Positions 39,016 through 50,974 of a stretch of 64,000 nucleotides of DNA are shown piece by piece. The stretch is taken from assembly GCA_021613535.1 (NCBI GenBank), contig CP075497.1, positions 7,006,001-7,070,000 of the forward strand, in the 5' to 3' direction. A program made the position numbers and the translations under genes. Each line of letters opens with the position of its first letter. Positions within the stretch are counted from its first letter, which is position 1. The stretch comes from Adineta vaga. Its lineage: Eukaryota > Rotifera. Under the pieces are notes generated by a model. The model was given only the letters and a program-made list of their open reading frames with translations, did no database searches and had not been told where the DNA came from.

Positions 39016-40989
39016 AAACGATTTGTACCAAGACGAAAATGATTAATTAAACGAAATTGTGGCTGTATACTGTCAAATTGTCTTCTTTGATTAGGATAGA
39101 ACATTGGTGCTGCTGAACGTACGGATGCTAAAAAGACAGGTGGCGAACGAAAGGCAACAAAATGTCTTTGAACAATAGGTGGTGGTTGTATTGGTGAAAA
39201 GAATTGAAATTGATTCGTTGTACTACGACTTCGTTGTTGATTATGATGAAGATTTCGACATTCCGATTTTGTTCGATGAACACGTGGTTGTTGTTGTTGA
39301 ACATTATTGGGATAGATATGATTTTCTGTTATTGTTGTTGGTTGATTCGGTTTACGACGTTGAGAACGTCGAAATTTTGAAGGAGATGGAGGTGGTGGTG
39401 GTTGTAAATCTTTTTGATGTGATTGAGCAAATTTAGCAGGATTAATTGGGCGAAAAAAAGGATCAGTTACATTTTGAAAACGTAGTGGTGTTGCACAAGG
39501 AGGAGGATAATTTTCATTCACTGGTGGTACATATGAACGTGAGCGATGTTTAGGATAACCATTTTGATTGTGTCTCTGAATAAAAGAAAAGAATTAATTT
39601 TAAATGAAAAGTTTATATATACCCATTGAACATTGGGATTTGCTGCTGAGGGTGGCGGCGGCGGCGGTTGTGGTGGTGGTGGTTGTGATGGTGCGAAACT
39701 AAATTCATTTTTCATCCGAAGATCATGTTCAGTAGAAAATCTATGTTGAAATCGAGATAGAGGTGGTGTTATTGTAGGTGGATATTGCCGAGTAAAACTT
39801 GGTACATCAAATAATCGTGTAGATTTCGATTCTTCTCGAATATCAGTTGGTTGACGACGATATTTCATTTTATTTCGATGACGTCGATTTGAACGTGAAG
39901 TTGATACAGATGATATATGTGATGGTGGTGGAGAAACATATTTATTATGATGATGATGGTGATAATGATATTGATGTGGAGATTCAAAACTAGGTGGCGG
40001 AGAACGATCTTCAAATTTCTCAGGAGATGAAGAATTTAATTCTGGTGAAGTTAATGGACTAGCAACAGATGAAGATGCTGCTTTTCTTGATTCAATATTT
40101 GCATTATAAGCTTGTTGTTGATAAATTTTTGGTTCTTCATCGGGTTCTTCAACAACAACCACTCTAAAATAGAAATATGTACATAACAATATCAATCGAT
40201 CTTTTTCTCTCGGATTTTTATCCAAAAAATAGTTCAATCTTTTTTCTCACTAGATATCATGATAAAGCTTACCCAGATTTTTTGCTATCTGAACTATTAC
40301 TCTCAGTAATATTACTACTCTCTCCAGATGAACGATTGTTAAATGTTTTTTCGAAATTTTGCCGAAGATTTCGAACAAATTTATTTAATTCAGTTTCATT
40401 ACTAAATTCTTGTTCGACAAATACACGTTGTTGATCACCATTAGGTCCAATATGAACTTTAGTTAATTGAATCTAAAAGAAAATATTCAAAAACAATCGA
40501 ATACGTTTTATTTTTTTTCTTTCTTACAGTCAATCGATCATCATTAGTTATGATTGGATCAGTCATAAAATATGACGTTGATTTATCTTGAAAATGAAAG
40601 GCTGGTGTTTGACGACGTTGTTGCTGCTGCTGCTGTTGTTGTTGTTGAACTCGAGTCATATTTTGTCTCCATCGTTGTTGATCTAAGTTCTGATTCGTAT
40701 AATCATAAGGTGGATAGGTGCCTGTAGGCATCGATGTAAATCCATGATGCATTGTATTATGATCGAATTCATGAGTATAGTTTAAATTATGTGTACTTTG
40801 ATTAGGTGCAGCAGGTGCTGTTGAACGATAATAAAATGGATGATTTGGTATGAAAAAATTTGCTGAAGCACGATTGTTCGGATAGAATGGTTGTGTCTGA
40901 GGATGTGGCTGCGATGAAGGATTTGATTGTTGAGGACGAGGCTGTTGAGAATGAGTTTGTGGATGAGGATAATATGGTTGATGAAACAT
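39012..40989 (-). CDS. Pro/Gln/Ser-rich disordered protein, unrecognised
   Basis: Four minus-strand exons join in frame to about 588 residues: 40989-40528, 40472-40273, 40163-39623 and 39575-39012. The product is low-complexity: a polyglutamine tract near 40620-40650, PPPP runs, a His-rich run near 39945-39970 and many Ser/Arg pairs. One more ordered patch (IQLTKVHIGPNGDQQRVFVEQEF, then NKFVRNLRQNFEKTF) in exon 2 could be a conserved core, but I do not recognise it. Splice sites are canonical and phases agree, which supports a real gene despite the composition. Its stop codon (39012-39014) overlaps the stop of the convergent endostatin-type gene. Confidence 0.65.
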
Positions 40990-42947
40990 TATTATACTTT
41001 TAATGATTTACACACACCGTTCAAGCTATTTTGTTACTGAGAAGCTAGAGTACACATTATCGAACCAAATGCACACTTGCATTAATCATTTTGATGTGCA
41101 TACATTATATGCTCGGTCGTTGGGTTAATGGTTATGTGATGAAAGTGTCAGCATACAGTTGGGTTGCTTCAACGATGTGCATATGTGCATCTTATTCAAT
41201 TTTTTTTTCTTTCCTCTATCTCTCTTTCAACTACATCATCGTAGGTGAAACTAGTTTTGATTTGTTTTCTCTTTGGGGTTTCATGTGAAAAATGTTGAAC
41301 AAAAAAATTGTCATGCACGATTGAACACCATATGTATGTATACATATGTACATATAAAAAAAGAAGAAGAGAAGACAAACTAGTCACCACAACCATCGTC
41401 ATTATTATTATCATCATCATATTGATGAAACGAAGCATTTTGATAAAAGTGATACAAAAAAAAGAAGACGAAATGATTTTTTAATGAAGTATGCAAAGGA
41501 GAAAAAATGTGTCAAATAGAACGCGATCAAATGCGAATAATTCATGATAATCAGTTCATCTTAAACTTGACTTATGCATGGATGTCCTGAGAGAAAAGTG
41601 TACTACAGTTATGAAAAGAAATATACTTAGATTAGAAACTGAAGACATATCTTGATCATTTGATTCATTCAATTCAATTCAATTCAATTCAATGAGTAAT
41701 AATCATGCGATCTTTTTACCGTTTGAAAGATTGAATTCGTATTGATTTGATTTTGATTGACGAATGATCGTTATGCATCTTATATTCAAATCTCACTGAT
41801 TAGACAGACATACAGTTTTGTTTTGATATTTTAAAAATTTCCGACTATGTGAAAATATATTGAGTCAAAAGATTAATTGATACATGATAGAATATTACAT
41901 TTAGCGGCATATATACAGTATATTTTCAACTTGGTCGCACATTTGATAAATGACAATGTTTATGTCATACCTTGATATGTGCTCAAGGTCTTGTGTACTA
42001 TTAGCATATAACTGAAGCCAATTTTTTTAACTGTAACTTGTCACAACGTTACATAAATTAATTCTGGTAAGCATCACATAATAGACCTCGTGATAATTTA
42101 TCGAAATCTCTTGCTAGACAATCATCGGACTCCAAAACCGAGACATGAAATCGACACGAATAAACACAGATCTTCAAAACTGTCCGATGTTCGAAAACTA
42201 GGTCCAAGAAAATACAAACCACCATCTCAGTACTATCGACTGACTCTTTTTCCATTCGACATCTCAAATTTAACACTTGCGCACCTCGAAAATAAGATTA
42301 CCAATCGATCTTTGATTCTTATTTCATCGTATATTGATTAGCATCATCTTAAGTTTTGATTGACAACTAAATGAGAAATTTTCTTTTATATATTCCTCAT
42401 CGATATTTACACACGAAACTATCGTATTCAATCTTTGGATCAGTAATCTAGACAAGCATGATTGAGTTTAGTTACAAAGAAGAATCTTTTGTCAATGTAA
42501 TATCGTATAATTAACATATTATGATAGATTTGACAAAAATTGTATTGGATTTCTTAATAGAGAAGTTTCGGCGATTTGATTGCATTATAATATAAAAAAT
42601 ACATAGTTTTATGATGATTCATATAGATGAAGATGATCATAATATGACAATTAAACTAAAGTCATCGATAGCCTCTATACTTGTATGAAATTTTTTATGG
42701 GAGTAATTTATATGAATATCAACGATATATGATTAATCAAGAGAAAAAGATTGGATAGTCGATACATAGAGACATGTTTATTATTATTTCAATTATTCTT
42801 TCTCATTGGTAGATTATCTACCAATAGATAAATCTCGAACAAACAATTTATTTTACCGCAGTCAGACCTTCGTTCTGTTTACCTTTGTTTATTGTTTTTC
42901 TCCTTCTAGACGGTATACTGTTTTTACATTTCATCATCATCATCTAA
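40990..42947. other. Intergenic upstream of the Pro/Gln-rich gene and VDAC
   Basis: Divergent promoter region of nearly 2 kb. It holds an (AATTC)n pentanucleotide run at about 41668-41692 and TCA/TTA-type simple sequence near 41395-41425. Overlapping open frames on both strands at 42058-42341 have no domain-like features. Nothing else seen. Confidence 0.5.
41668..41692. repeat. (AATTC)n microsatellite
   Basis: About five tandem copies of a pentanucleotide in noncoding DNA. Confidence 0.8.
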
Positions 42948-44704
42948 ATGGCTCCACCAAAATTTGGCGATCTTAACAAACAAGTTTCGGACATTTTCAA
43001 TAAAGGCTACTGTAAAATATACCATTTAATTGAATTTGTTTTCTAAAAGGGCTCCTTTTCTTTATTTATAGTTTTCAATGTCTTTAAACTCGATGTAAAA
43101 ACTCGTACTGCTAATGGAGTTAATTTTAATGTTATTGGTGAACATAATACGGAAACAGCACGAACATTTGGTAGTCTGGAAACAAAATATGTTGTTCCCG
43201 AATATGGTTTAACATTTTTGGAAAAATGGAATACCGATAATTTACTTAAATGTGAAATTACCGCCGATAATCAATTAGCCCAAGGATTTAAAGTTGTATT
43301 CGATGCAACACTTATTCCAAATACGGGGTAATTTGAGAAAACATATTCAATGATTCTCTTTTCTATTGAGACGAAAAAATACTATTTGTAGAAATAGCTA
43401 CGAGAGACTTCATTTTGGTATGAAAACCCGTCCACTATCCTTAGATATCATATCCCAGAGGTATTTGTTTCATTTCATAATTTTTTCAACGGATAAAAGT
43501 CCAAAGTTAGTTTGATCTTCTCAACAACAAATATTCAGCTACTCTGCCAAACTTCAGATACGTGTACGTACACAAGTGAATAAATTACGTCTAACGGGAT
43601 CTTATACTCATACGGGAAACAATCTACATTGGTAAAAAGATTTTTCATTTGTAACAAATACGTGAAAAAGAGAATCTTCGTCTTTATTTTCGATTGAGTG
43701 GAATGCTAAGATATGTATTACTCTCGATGTTTTTATTTCTTTGTTTCAGGAAAAAAACTGCTGAACTTCGTACGGCTTATACACATGATAAAGCTCATGT
43801 TGAAACAAATGTTGCATTCGATGCTGCTGGACCTATTCTTAATGGTGCCATTGTTTTGGGCCATCAAGGTTGGTTAGCTGGTTATCAATATGTTTTCAAT
43901 ACAGCTCGATCATTATTAACAAAGAATAATTTTGCTGTTGGCTTCAGAGCTAAAGATTTTACTCTTTACGCAAATATGTAAGTTCAACTATCGAATTTGT
44001 ACCGTAGAAACGAATTATATCTAAACTTGATGAGAGATATCTACCATGAGTGTATGCGTTATTTTCTTGAAGTTCTAGAGAAAATGTCATAATGATGTCA
44101 TATGATCTTCAGCGTGTTTACTTAACATTTTAAAAGAGGCTCTTGTGTTTGAGATCAAGAGATCAATAAAAAATGCAATGCAAATTCGTTCCAAAGAAAT
44201 CGTCTGTTCGATTGATGTTAGTCTTTTTGTTCAAGGATGAGACTTTAAATATACACAACTATATCACCGTTAGGAAATGTTTCATGAATGCGAATCATTA
44301 ATGATAATAATCGCTTAACTTTATCTAAATTTTCGTTTGATAGGAATGATGCTAATGAAGTCGGTGGTAGCGTTTATCAACGTATTAATGATCGACTTGA
44401 AACCGGTATACAATTAGCTTGGACCGCTGGCTCTAATCAAACACGATTTGCACTTGCATCGAAATATCAACTTGATGCTCAAACTGTAGTCGGAGCCAAA
44501 GTGAACAATATTTGTCAAGTTGGTCTTTCATTCCAACAACTGCTGAGACCAGGTACAAAAACATTGAATTTTCTTTTTGAACAACTTATCTATATGTCAC
44601 GATATTGTTTAGGCGTCAAATTGACTTTATCAGCATTATTCGAAGCTCGCAATTTGAATGCTGGTGGACACAAAGTTGGTTTGGGACTTGAACTTGATGC
44701 TTAA
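42948..44704 (+). CDS. VDAC: Voltage-dependent anion channel (mitochondrial porin)
   Basis: Core exons 42948-43011, 43072-43327, 43750-43977, 44344-44552 and 44613-44704 join to 282 residues, the usual VDAC length. Family landmarks are clear: an N-terminal helix region (MAPPKFGDLNKQVSDIFNKGY), GSLETKY...YGLTFLEKWNTDN, VLGHQGWLAGYQ, AWTAGSNQTRFA, AKVNN and the terminal GGHKVGLGLELDA. It forms the beta-barrel pore of the mitochondrial outer membrane for metabolites and ions. The PNTG-KK junction between exons 2 and 3 is continuous when the intervening 422 bp are spliced out. That interval, however, contains two further in-frame exon candidates (see separate entries). The splice at every boundary from exon 2 to 4 is phase 2. 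Confidence 0.93.
43392..43460 (+). other. Candidate VDAC cassette exon A (69 bp, phase 2-2)
   Basis: It is flanked by a TTTGTAG acceptor and a GTATTT donor, has no stop in the VDAC frame, and is a multiple of three. It encodes 23 residues starting (G)NSYERLHFGMKTRPLSL. Inclusion keeps the VDAC frame. Confidence 0.55.
43539..43631 (+). other. Candidate VDAC cassette exon B (93 bp, phase 2-2)
   Basis: It is flanked by an ATTCAG acceptor and a GTAAAA donor, open in frame, and a multiple of three. It encodes about 31 residues with alternating polar/apolar pattern (AKLQIRVRTQVNKLRLTGSY), as in a membrane beta-strand. It joins cleanly both to exon A and to core exon 3. Confidence 0.55.
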
Positions 44705-45623
44705 ATCCACAAAATTATTCAAAAAAACCTTTGTCGCAACGAGACTAGTTTTTTGTCCTTTTAATAACTATGCTATGTAGAACGAGTTCACAATTTACGT
44801 TTTAGGATATTACTGTGACTATGATTTAACTGGCGAGAAAAAGTCGATCATTGTTCTCCTACTTTTGTTTTTTCTTTACCGTATCCTCCTAGGTCTCGTT
44901 TATTTCGTTAAAAACAATATAATCATCTGAACAAGAAAATTTCCACACAATTTACTTGTATGAAATACTCAACTCTGACGATAAAATAACTAATTTTTCA
45001 TACGTTTATGTAGGGTGAATGATAGTCGAACGAGCATTGTATTCTTAATAATCTCTATTGCAAACAAAAAATTTCTATCTAGAAAAATATTATATCGCAA
45101 TTATTCAATCCATGATCTTCATCGAACATAATATAAAACGCATTACTATACAGAAATACTATTGTTTAACAAATAGATTTCTATTTTAGGTAATTATATA
45201 ATTATAAGGACAACGGAGAAAAGCCGTAATAAATTAGATTAACAATAGATTGATGAAACATAAATTAGTTAATTTCTTTAACACAGAGAGTTATGTATGT
45301 TTCTAAACAATCTATATGTGTATCACTCATCCATTACTAACGATCATTTTATTTTCTGCACGAATGATACGACGTGAAGTTTTTAGTCGTACAGCTGTGA
45401 TGACTGTTTGTACTTGAAATTTGAAAAGAGGAATCGATTATTTTACACGAACCTATTGCTCTCTTTTGGACACTACACGTGATCGTATAGCTATATATAC
45501 TCCGATTTTGATTATTATTTTTCTACATAAATTGGAAAGAAGCACTGTAAGGCACCGTGATACATATAAAAACAGTCAGTCCTTTAGAATAAATATTCAA
45601 CAAATCGATACCTCTAAATTTCA
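44705..45623. other. Intergenic between VDAC and GH13 copy 1
   Basis: No gene seen. Open sequence from 45421 runs into the GH13 first exon in another frame and looks incidental. Confidence 0.5.
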
Positions 45624-46478
45624 ATGGCTCCATACACTTTCGAACTTTTTGCGCCATACAACAAACAAGCTGGTCTACGACTCAAAAATGCTAATGCAAG
45701 AATGTTCGTACGTATCATCATTTACTTTCTTCTCTCTCGTTCATCTATCAACGTTATCCTATATTTTCAAGGGTCTCGACATTCCTATGGAACTCAATCA
45801 AGATGATGGACATTGGCGTGTCACTCTTGATCTACCCGATGGTAACACATCATCTTTCATCTATCTTACTCACTCTATCTCTCACTCACTCTCTTCAGGT
45901 ATCTATCATTATCAATACAAAGTCGTCACCAAATCATGGTTCGAACCGGAACCAGAACCTGCACTTCCTGACTATACAGATGATGACACCAAAAGTAAGT
46001 CACACATCTGCACAACACTTGTCTTCAACTCTTTTTATGCATTTAGCTGCCGATGAAAATGAACAGATTCGAAAGAACTATCGCGATGAATACGAAAAAC
46101 GAGTACAAGAAGTGAAAGAACGAAACAAGAAACGAGAAGAAGAAATCACATTCACTGAAGTGTGGTACACATTCGTTGATCCATATGCAACAGTAGTTGA
46201 TGAACGTGGTTCGGACGATGCATTTCGATCAGTTGGTATTCTCATTTTCAAAAATGGTTTGTTCATAGTATTTGATGATTGCAAGTTAATATGTATGTGT
46301 GTTTATTTGTAAGGAAAGAGAATTGTCGATGAATACGAATGGAAATATGACAACTCTGTTCCATTGGTAACGAATGATAAGTTGATCATTTATGAGATCC
46401 ATATAGGTGATTTTCAAGATCAATTCAAAGATGTGACAGCAAAGATGGACTATTTTGTTGGATTAGGTGTAACTGCTG
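45624..46478 (+). repeat. Homogenised N-terminal tract, GH13 copy 1 (pairs with 50131-50974)
   Basis: Exons 1-5 and their four introns are almost identical to copy 2. Identity starts at about the ATG and ends at the exon 5 donor; outside these points the copies differ strongly. Confidence 0.88.
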
Positions 46479-48206
46479 GTGAGTAAACTGAAGTGGCTTT
46501 AAAAGTGTCAGTGAATTGTTGATTCTTTAGTGGAAATCATGCCGATTAAAGAATTTCCTGGAAAGATCGGATGGGGTTATACACCAAGATATTATTTTGC
46601 GATCGAAAGTGCATATGGAACAACTGTTGAGCTGAAAGAAATGATTGATACATTTCATAAACATGGAATTCGAGTGATCATGGATGGTGTATATAATCAT
46701 GTGTGTACCCCTTGCTGACTGACAGTTTTGTTTCTTAATGGATTATGATTTTAGTTCAGTTATATAAAATATCAATCTTTAATTATCAGATATATTTCCG
46801 TTTTAGTGTGATGTGTCTGCACCATATACTGCAATTGATCATGATTATTGGTAAATTGAACGAGACAGAGAATGATAAATACGATGTATTTTTCTCTTTT
46901 TCATGTAGGTTTCATCATGAACCGAAGGATCGAACTAATAGTTGGGGACCGGTTAGTTTCTATTAAAAATTTCACCCTCAAGATGACCTGTTTGTATATC
47001 ATTCATATATAAGGAATGGAATTATGAAAGATATGACGAAAAATTTAAAGTTTGGCCTGCAAGGAAATATATTGCAGATTCTGTACGATATTTCATCAAT
47101 GAGTTTCATACGGATGGTAAATTTATCTTTTTAAACAAAAGTTCTATACATTTATTTTGAAAAAAGGTACTCGATTTGATGCAGCAACTCAAATAAATCA
47201 TGAGGAATTTCTTGGAAGTATTTCTCAATCAGCACGAGACCAAGCACGTGATCGGTATAATACAATTCGATCATTTTTGAATTAACATTTATTCTTCTTC
47301 ATTGAGGGCTTTTGCACATGAATTCCTTTGTGTTGGAGAATATCTTCCAGATAGAATTGAATCAGTGCTATCCAATGGTGGGCCTATGGATAGCATATGG
47401 CATGAGTGTTTTTATTGGAAACTACGCGATGCAATTGTGTTTGATGCAGTAAACTGGAATGATTTGAAGGATATTATTGATGGTCGCCGACGAGGTTATA
47501 AAAATATCGTTGATATTGTTAATTATCAATCTAATCATGATCATGATCGTATGCTTGTTGAATTGGGTAAAGAACAACTAGAAATCGATTCTTTTTTGTC
47601 TGATTGAATTTATTTTATTTTATTTTAGGTAAAGAACGGCAAATCTTTGATCAGGATGCATTTCGGCGTGTTCGTATGGCATTTACAATTCAAGCAACAT
47701 CTTTTGGTTTAATGATGATTTGGATGGGAGAAGAAATTGGTGAATACAAGGAGAAAACACCTGATGTAGCAAAATTAGATTGGTCATTAATTGAAGATCG
47801 TCAAGATAACGTAAATGCCATTAACAAAGAACATTTACAATATTACAAAAATGTAATTCAATTACGAAAACTAAATTCAGCATTAACAGCTCCGAATCTA
47901 GAGTTTATCTATGAACATATTGATAATCAAATATTAGTGTGGCATCGTTGGAATAATACAACGAATGATATTCAAACACAGGAAAATCATATTATTATTA
48001 TATGTAATTGGTCATCAACGACATATGAGAACTATGAAATTTTGAATATACCACGTAATGGTCATTGGTATGAATGGTTGAATAATGATAAAGAATATGT
48101 GGTGGAAAACAATAAATTAATCCTTGAAAATCTTATCGATCATAGCGTTAGAATTTTGGTGTATCAAATGAAAAAATGTGAAGAAGATAAAGTTTCTGTA
48201 GGTTAA
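45624..48206 (+). CDS. GH13 glycoside hydrolase, branching-enzyme-like (tandem copy 1)
   Basis: Twelve exons (45624-45707, 45772-45841, 45899-45994, 46047-46235, 46314-46478, 46531-46700, 46807-46850, 46909-46951, 47014-47116, 47167-47254, 47307-47566, 47629-48206) join in frame to about 629 residues. An N-terminal beta-sandwich like CBM48 (FELFAPYNKQAGLRL...HWRVTLDLPDGIYHYQY) precedes a TIM barrel with all GH13 regions: I DGVYNH (about 253-258), II GTRFDAATQ (nucleophile about Asp326), III VGEYLPD (acid about Glu362) and IV NYQSNHD (about Asp429). A C-terminal beta domain follows. The architecture resembles bacterial alpha-glucan branching enzymes and maltooligosyl-trehalose trehalohydrolases more than animal amylase. 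No signal peptide, so probably cytosolic. Horizontal origin is inference; if so, it has since gained introns. Confidence 0.82.
48001..48092 (+). repeat. Short homogenised patch, GH13 copy 1 (pairs with 52810-52901)
   Basis: A 92-nt stretch in the last exon (encoding CNWSSTTYENYEILNIPRNG and the next few residues) differs at one base from copy 2, while flanking sequence is far more diverged, including at third codon positions. Confidence 0.75.
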
Positions 48207-50130
48207 TTTAGATTTATAATTCTTCGTTTATATGTTGTTTTTACACGTAGAAAATATATATTTAGTGAATTGAAACACTTTTATCATGTTTAAAATTCGT
48301 AAAGAAATCACGTATTTCATTGTGAAAGCAAACGATCGATTATAGTGAGAGATATACTGATTCATTTTCTGATCTTTTTCACACACCTTTCGTGTTTGTT
48401 GACTTATATATATTTGATTAAATTGGATATTTTCATGAACACATGGAATGATAATTAATAAGGAACACTTTCGATTTCTTATATTTTTAACTCACTCACA
48501 CCCTCATGATATTATATGATGAATTGATAGATTTGCAAATATATTGTGACAGATAATCATCTTTGAATAAATTATTTTATTATTTACATGCATAATTTAA
48601 ACTCCATTCTATTGAATGAATTGTTTATGACTTTGATTTCTATGTATTAAAATGAATTTTTTGACTTTCAAATCATTCAATAATTTATTAATAACATGAT
48701 AACTTCATTCTTCGAAAATTTATTTTTTTTTGTTTTATAAAATTGAAAATATGAAAGAGAGTGAACACATATGTAACCAAATTCTTTTCGATCCTACGAG
48801 ATCTGGTTTTATATACTTATCAACGTCATTTTTCTCTACAAACTATTTCATGATTTTGACAGAAGAAAAAATTAGTTTTGTTCTCTTATCATACTCTTTT
48901 TTCGTCCTTTTAATAGCTAAAAATAACTCGAACGTAAATGTCGATGATGTGTAAAATAGAACACAGTAATCCTTATCAATCATGCATTATCATTCAGATA
49001 GGTAGTCGTTTCGATTAGAAAAATATACTTACTTACACATGTAATTCATTACTAGTATATGAATAAGAGGCGTATAGCTAAGTTTCTATTCGCTCATGCT
49101 TCTAGCGAATACTATCAGACATTGTGCTCAGCTGCGCTGCTCGGCTTTCCTTTGTGTTCTACGAGTGCAAACTACTTTTTCTCCATTCTATCTGCTTATA
49201 TAAATAAGAACGAGGTCAAATGTCTGAATTGATGGGTGCAAGAAGAAACTCATGGCAATCGTCATTTCGGCGAGAATAATTTTTGTTTAAGAATATCTTG
49301 TCTATTTTAGATATAATATTTTATTGATTTATTCTGTTTTAGAAAACAAAACGGCAAGTAAGTTATTAGAAAGGATATGTTTTAGTTAAATCAATTGAGT
49401 ACAATAAAGCGTAGTCATGTAGAAACTAAGGACAAGATTGCGTGTGCTTCGTTCATCAGAGAAAAAAGTAACTATTTGTATTCAACCAATCAAATATCAT
49501 AAGCGACAACGTTATCGTGATACTTATTTTTTAAAGATTTTAAATTGTAATCGGAAACTTCAATTATTTGAAGATTTATCGCAAATTTCACGTCCGTGAA
49601 GCATCAGACCTGTATGCGAAACATGAATATTCATTTTACTAATGAATTCCCGATTTTCTATAAGTACGAAGGTACCATGTTAGTAATTACTATGTTTTAC
49701 GTCTTTGACTACGTAGTATCGCAAGTGTCTAGTCTTTATATTATTGATACGTACTCTTCTGCTATCTTATATGGTACCTGTTCACTTCATACAGCTGCGG
49801 CAATGTTCATGTTCTCATTCTTTTTTCTAGACTAAAGAAGATAAAAATATTCTGTCCATACAGCTGTCAGTTCAAATCTATCGCAACTAAAATAAAAGAG
49901 AAAGAGAGCGAGCGTTTGTGCATGAAGGCGTCACGTACACTGCTCTAAATCGTACGTCATAGCCCACACATTTTCCCCTCCTTTCATATGACCATCACCA
50001 CTGCGTACTTTATCCTTTTTCATTGTTACGTCGTTCACAGAACGAAAAGAAATTGGACTAGACATATGATAAAAAGAGAACGTATTTATGTGCATTTACT
50101 TGTATTCACATTATTTAAGAATATACTTCA
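48207..50130. other. Intergenic between the GH13 genes
   Basis: About 1.9 kb, AT-rich. Short open frames (48730-48954, 49596-49835) have no recognisable domain. The region should contain the copy 2 promoter; it does not resemble the copy 1 upstream region, although the coding sequences after the two ATGs are nearly identical. Confidence 0.5.
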
Positions 50131-50974
50131 ATGGCTCCATACACTTTCGAACTTTTTGCGCCATACAACAAACAAGCTGGTCTGCGACTCAAAAATGCTA
50201 ATGCAAGAATGTTCGTACGTATCATCATTTACTTTCTTCTCTCGCGTTCATCTATCAACGTTATCCTATATTTTCAAGGGTCTCGACATTCCTATGGAAC
50301 TCAACCAAGATGATGGACATTGGCGTGTCACTCTTGATCTACCCGATGGTAACACATCATCTTTCTTCATCTCACTCACTCACTCACTCTCTTCAGGTAT
50401 CTATCATTATCAATACAAAGTCGTCACCAAATCATGGTTCGAACCGGAACCAGAACCTGCACTTCCTGACTATACAGATGATGACACCAAAAGTAAGTCA
50501 CACATCTTCACAACACTTGTCTCCAACTCTCTTTGTATTTAGCTGCCGATGAAAATGAACAGATTCGAAAGAACTATCGCGATGAATACGAAAAACGAGT
50601 ACAAGAAGTGAAAGAACGAAACAAGAAACGAGAAGAAGAAATCACATTCACTGAAGTGTGGTACACATTCGTTGATCCATATGCAACAGTAGTTGATGAA
50701 CGTGGTTCGGACGATGCATTTCGATCAGTTGGTATTCTCATTTTCAAAAATGGTTTGTTCATAGTATTTGATGATTGCAAGTTAATATGTATGTGTGTTT
50801 ATTTGTAAGGAAAGAGAATTGTCGATGAATACGAATGGAAATATGACAACTCTGTTCCATTGGTAACGAATGATAAGTTGATCATTTATGAGATCCATAT
50901 AGGTGATTTTCAAGATCAATTCAAAGATGTGACAGCAAAGATGGACTATTTTGTTGGATTAGGTGTAACTGCTG
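50131..50974 (+). repeat. Homogenised N-terminal tract, GH13 copy 2
   Basis: Partner of 45624-46478; length differs by 11 bp, mainly in a CT/CA-rich small intron. Confidence 0.88.

Noticed and set aside
39179-39436. Plus-strand open frame rich in Val/Asp/Glu
   Set aside because: It is the antisense of the Pro/Gln/Ser-rich minus-strand exon; its composition follows from that.
47531-47549. Palindromic GATCATGATC-like stretch in the GH13 genes as a regulatory site
   Set aside because: It is the codon sequence of the conserved catalytic NHDHDR segment and occurs in both copies for that reason.
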